A stretch of DNA of 47,017 bases, from contig JAFDYQ010000038.1 of assembly GCA_018267365.1 (NCBI GenBank), positions 1-47,017 on the forward strand, read 5' to 3'. This document shows, piece by piece, positions 44,055 through 47,017 of the stretch. Position numbers and translations under genes: made by a program. This DNA comes from Bacteroidota bacterium (GTDB taxonomy: Bacteria; Bacteroidota; Bacteroidia; Chitinophagales; LD1). Position 1 is the stretch's first letter, and each line of letters opens with the position of its first letter. The notes below the pieces were generated by a model. That model made no database searches, was not told the DNA's origin, and saw only the letters and a list, made by a program, of their open reading frames with translations.

Positions 44055-45028
44055 CGATACTGATCACCGGGGTAGCCGGATTTATAGGCTCCAATCTGGC
44101 AGATGCGCTGACTGGCCAGGATGATATCCGGATCATCGGCATCGACAATTTTGACAACTTCTACCCACGAGATACCAAAGAAGCCAACCTCAGTGGTCTG
44201 CTGCCTAAAGCGAATTTCAATTTCATAGAAGGTGACATCAGAGATACTACTGTCGTGGACAGTATCCTGGAGAATAATAAGATAGACATCGTCATACATC
44301 TCGCTGCCAAGGCAGGCGTGCGCCCCTCTATGGAGAATCCGCTGAACTATATCAGCTCTAACGTAGAGGGCACTACCAATCTCCTGGAGTCCATGCGCCG
44401 CCACGGAGTCTATAAAATGGTTTTTGCCTCCTCGTCATCTGTATATGGTGAGAATGAAAAGATCCCCTTCTCAGAGTCTGATGCAATAGATCGCATCATC
44501 TCCATATACGCTGCCACCAAACTGAGCGGCGAGAAGATCACCAAGGTCTATCATGATGTATATGGATTCTCTATCGTAAACCTGCGCTTCTTCACCGTAT
44601 ACGGCGAGCGCCAGCGCCCCGATCTGGCCATCCACAAATTCTTCAAGAGCATTCTCAAAGATGAACCTATCACTGTATATGGAGATGGCAGCACCTCTCG
44701 TGACTATACCTATGTGAAAGACATCGTGAGTGGCATCATCGCCTCAAAAAATTATGTGCTGCAGCATGACCACTGCTACGAGGTGATGAACCTCGGCAAT
44801 AATGATCCCGTGAAACTCATGGACCTGATCAGGCATATAGAGGCTGTCACCGGCCGTCAGGCGCGCCTGGAGCATAAACCGATCCCTACCGGAGATGTAC
44901 CGCGCACCTATGCAGATATCACCAAGGCACAGCAGCTCCTGGGTTATAGCCCCACCACACATATTGCAGAGGGTCTGAAGGCTTTCTACCAATGGTACGA
45001 GAAGACTCAACTAAGCAAAATCAAATAA
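44051..45028 (+). CDS. NAD-dependent epimerase/dehydratase, UDP-glucuronate 4-epimerase-like
   Basis: This 325-residue extended short-chain dehydrogenase has the Rossmann motif TGVAGFIGSN at residues 6-15. Further motifs are IIGIDNFDNFY, EGDIRD, VIHLAAKAGVRPSMENP, FASSSSVYGENEKIPF and the catalytic YAATK (Y153, K157). LRFFTVYGERQRPDLAIHKF and DYTYVKDIVSGI follow. The GVRPSMENP and RQRPDLAI blocks are typical of UDP-glucuronate or UDP-galacturonate 4-epimerases of the CapI type, but closely related dehydratases share them. It presumably supplies a sugar nucleotide to the overlapping glycosyltransferase. The gene faces the Nramp gene convergently across 39 bases. Confidence 0.92.
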   Translation: MTILITGVAGFIGSNLADALTGQDDIRIIGIDNFDNFYPRDTKEANLSGLLPKANFNFIEGDIRDTTVVDSILENNKIDIVIHLAAKAGVRPSMENPLNYISSNVEGTTNLLESMRRHGVYKMVFASSSSVYGENEKIPFSESDAIDRIISIYAATKLSGEKITKVYHDVYGFSIVNLRFFTVYGERQRPDLAIHKFFKSILKDEPITVYGDGSTSRDYTYVKDIVSGIIASKNYVLQHDHCYEVMNLGNNDPVKLMDLIRHIEAVTGRQARLEHKPIPTGDVPRTYADITKAQQLLGYSPTTHIAEGLKAFYQWYEKTQLSKIK

Positions 45029-45067
45029 TTTTTTTTTCGTTTTCGCGCTTTTGCGGTAAACCAAATT

Positions 45068-46936
45068 TTAAACGATCAGCACCGGGCACTTGACTTTATG
45101 GCGCACTGCCTGTATTGTTTCCCCGTAGACTATATCTGCGAGACCTGCATGGCCGTGAGAACCTATCACAAGTAGAGAGGCGTCTAGTTCATTTACGATC
45201 TGCGCTATGGCCACGGCAGGTCTGCCAAATCCCAGCTTCTCCTCCACTGCATATCCCTGCTCGCGTAGTTTTTGTCCGTACTCTTGCAGGTTTTTCCAGT
45301 CCTCCAGTGTCTCATAGTCGCGTGTCTCTGCACCTACTGCACGGGCATTGGCAGACTCTACGATATGTATGAGGTAAAACTTGCTCTGAGGGTTGCCCTG
45401 AGATATGCCGTGGCGTATAGCCTTCAGGTCACTGGTAGAGAAGTCGAGGCAGATCGCTATATCTGAGTACTCCAGTTTTTTCATTTCAGGCAGCTCGTGC
45501 GCATAGCCATGTGGCAGCGCAGTCTGCTCGTGGTGCTTTCTGCGCAGCAGCGGATAGATAGCGCTCACTATCAGCAGCAGTAGCGCGAGGCCGATGAGTG
45601 GTATGAGGATGCTGTAGTAGAGCATGGGGTAGTCTGCCAGTGTCTCCCGCCACTCTTTCATGGTATCGAGTATCAGTTTCAGGTTTAGCCCTACGATGAT
45701 CAGCGCGCTGATCCAGGAGAGCACTCTGAGCACTGTGCCAATGGCAAAATCTCCCATCATGCGCCTGTCACTCACAAAGTGTATGAGCGGTATCACCGCA
45801 AATCCCAGCTGGAGGCTGAGCAGCACCTGGCTGAAAATGAGCATAGCGCTCACCTTGTCCTCTCCCATGAAGTAGATGACCAGCATAGCCGGCACTACAG
45901 CTATACCGCGTGTGATGAGCCGGCGCAGCCACGGAGCGATACGCAGGTCCAGGTAGCCCTCCATCACGATCTGCCCTGCCAGCGTACCCGTGATGGTAGA
46001 GCTCTGACCGGAGGCGATCAGCGCCACCGCAAAGATGATAGGCGCCAGAGACCTGCCCATGAGCGGCTCCAGCAGGCTGTGTGCATCCTGTATATCCATC
46101 ACTTCATGATAGCCTTTGGTGTGAAACACTGCGGCTGCTACGATGAGGATAAAAGCATTGACAAAGAAAGCAAGGTTCAGCGCTATGGCCGAGTCCCAGA
46201 AATTATACTTAATAGCACGTTTGGTACTGGCAGCATCCGTGCCGTTTCGCCGCGTCTGTACCAGTGAGGAGTGCAGGTATAGATTATGTGGCATGACCGT
46301 AGCGCCTATGATACCTATAGCTATGTACAGCGCACCATCACTGAGCCCGGTGGGTGCAAAGCCATGTATCACATCGGTCCAGTCCGGTTTAGAAAAGAAT
46401 ACCTCTACGAGGAAACACAAGCCTATGATGGAGACGAGACTGAATACGAGCAGCTCCATATAGCGCATGCCCTTTTGCTGCAGGTAGAGGATGATAAACG
46501 TATCAAATACCGCTATACCCACGCCCCATAGCAGCGGAATGTGAAAGAGCAGGTTGAGCCCTATGGCCATACCCAGCACCTCTGCCAGGTCACAGGCGGC
46601 GATAGCTATCTCTGCCAGCCCATAGAGCGGAATATTGATCAGGGCGGGATAGGTCTCCCGTGATACCTGTGCCAGGTCGCGGCCACGCACGATACCGAGT
46701 CGTGCGCTGAGGCTCTGCAGCAGCAGCGCGATCAGGTTAGAGAGTAGCAGCACCCAGAGAAGCTGATAGCCGTATTTGCTGCCGCCGGCTATGTCGGTGG
46801 CCCAGTTGCCCGGATCCATGTAGCCAACACACACGAGAAAAGCCGGCCCGATAAAGAGTATGAACCGCCGCCACCAGTTCATATTGCCGGTGGTGTCTAT
46901 CGTACCGTGTACTTCCTCCAGTGATCTGGTAGACAT
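45068..46936 (-). CDS. mntH: Nramp family divalent metal transporter with C-terminal universal stress protein domain
   Basis: This 622-residue inner-membrane protein imports divalent metal, probably Mn2+ (or Fe2+), with protons. Residues about 25-455 form the Nramp core of 10-12 helices with YMDPGNWATDIAGG (D41, N44) in helix 1 and the helix-6 motif GATVMPHNLYLHSS (A212, M215, H217). After a short linker, residues about 487-622 form a UspA domain: DIAICLDFSTSDLKAIRHG, FYLIHIVE and the nucleotide motif GSHGHAGLADIVYGE, ending CPVLIV. Typical MntH proteins are about 410-440 residues, so the tail is an extra regulatory module. The gene begins 28 bases from an insertion-element end, which may carry or displace its promoter; TATATTTA on the minus strand at 46950-46943 is a one-mismatch -7 box. 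Confidence 0.93.
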   Translation of the reverse strand: MSTRSLEEVHGTIDTTGNMNWWRRFILFIGPAFLVCVGYMDPGNWATDIAGGSKYGYQLLWVLLLSNLIALLLQSLSARLGIVRGRDLAQVSRETYPALINIPLYGLAEIAIAACDLAEVLGMAIGLNLLFHIPLLWGVGIAVFDTFIILYLQQKGMRYMELLVFSLVSIIGLCFLVEVFFSKPDWTDVIHGFAPTGLSDGALYIAIGIIGATVMPHNLYLHSSLVQTRRNGTDAASTKRAIKYNFWDSAIALNLAFFVNAFILIVAAAVFHTKGYHEVMDIQDAHSLLEPLMGRSLAPIIFAVALIASGQSSTITGTLAGQIVMEGYLDLRIAPWLRRLITRGIAVVPAMLVIYFMGEDKVSAMLIFSQVLLSLQLGFAVIPLIHFVSDRRMMGDFAIGTVLRVLSWISALIIVGLNLKLILDTMKEWRETLADYPMLYYSILIPLIGLALLLLIVSAIYPLLRRKHHEQTALPHGYAHELPEMKKLEYSDIAICLDFSTSDLKAIRHGISQGNPQSKFYLIHIVESANARAVGAETRDYETLEDWKNLQEYGQKLREQGYAVEEKLGFGRPAVAIAQIVNELDASLLVIGSHGHAGLADIVYGETIQAVRHKVKCPVLIV

Positions 46937-46964
46937 CGCTGCTAAATATAGAGTCTATTTGATA

Positions 46965-47017
46965 TGTATCGTCCTAAAATAAGTTGACAGGTTAATTAAT
47001 AAACTTTCAGGTCCTCG
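46965..47017 (+). mobile_element. Terminal end of an insertion element running off the right edge (partial)
   Basis: Bases 46965-46988 are the inverted counterpart of 31-54 with one mismatch in 24. The element begins with TG at 46965, 28 bases before the Nramp start codon, and continues past the window. The sequence inside the terminal repeat differs from the left copy at about half of positions. Only the end is present; no open reading frame can be judged. Confidence 0.6.

Noticed and set aside
45029..45067. Shared bidirectional terminator between the epimerase and mntH genes
   Set aside because: There is a long T-run, but only a three-base stem (CGC/GCG) can form; I could not find a convincing hairpin.

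Overview
The window is a stretch of a Bacteroidota chromosome, probably from the Chitinophagaceae or a neighbouring family. The phylum call is firm; the family is a guess. The evidence is a PorP/SprF protein, a PorE-type OmpA protein, type IX secretion (T9SS) sorting domains of both type A and type B, a HYC_CC_PP protein, and several promoter boxes matching the Bacteroidota consensus (TTTG, about 20 bases, TAnnTTTG).

Layout. Positions 1-54 and 46965-47017 are the outer ends of what look like two copies of one insertion element, facing outward, so everything between them is the unique region. Positions 65-24476 (minus strand) are a surface-adhesion locus: a giant 7022-residue T9SS-exported repeat protein, then a PorP/SprF protein and a PorE-like OmpA protein. 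The giant gene has its own consensus promoter. Its upstream neighbour pckA (24822-26444, minus) ends at its own terminator. The longest gene-free stretch, 24477-24821, holds that terminator, that promoter and the long leader of the giant gene. Positions 26566-29703 (plus) are a housekeeping run of pepP, pssA, purS and rsmI. Positions 29855-32681 (minus) are a three-gene metal-handling operon encoding a HYC_CC_PP protein, a periplasmic HMA protein and a TonB-dependent receptor. A GH25 lysozyme follows on plus (32817-33659). On minus, 33656-35640 is a tightly coupled operon of an LdcA-type LD-carboxypeptidase, PnuC and an NadR-type kinase, linking cell-wall recycling with NAD precursor salvage.

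Positions 35763-39363 hold a secreted alpha/beta hydrolase, a HEAT-repeat protein (minus) and an S41-like protease homologue. They are followed by metG, a T9SS type A esterase with a strong terminator, tRNA-Arg(CCT), a glycosyltransferase overlapping a sugar-nucleotide epimerase, and finally an Nramp transporter fused to a universal-stress domain on minus.

Working together: the giant adhesin and the esterase both depend on a T9SS whose core genes are not in this window. The PorP and PorE-like proteins are the likely dedicated partners that anchor or export the adhesin. The metal operon stands out because all three products carry adjacent-cysteine pairs, which suggests a route for a thiophilic metal such as copper. 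The remaining genes are mostly core metabolism. I see no CRISPR array, prophage, restriction or defence system and no transposase gene inside the window.
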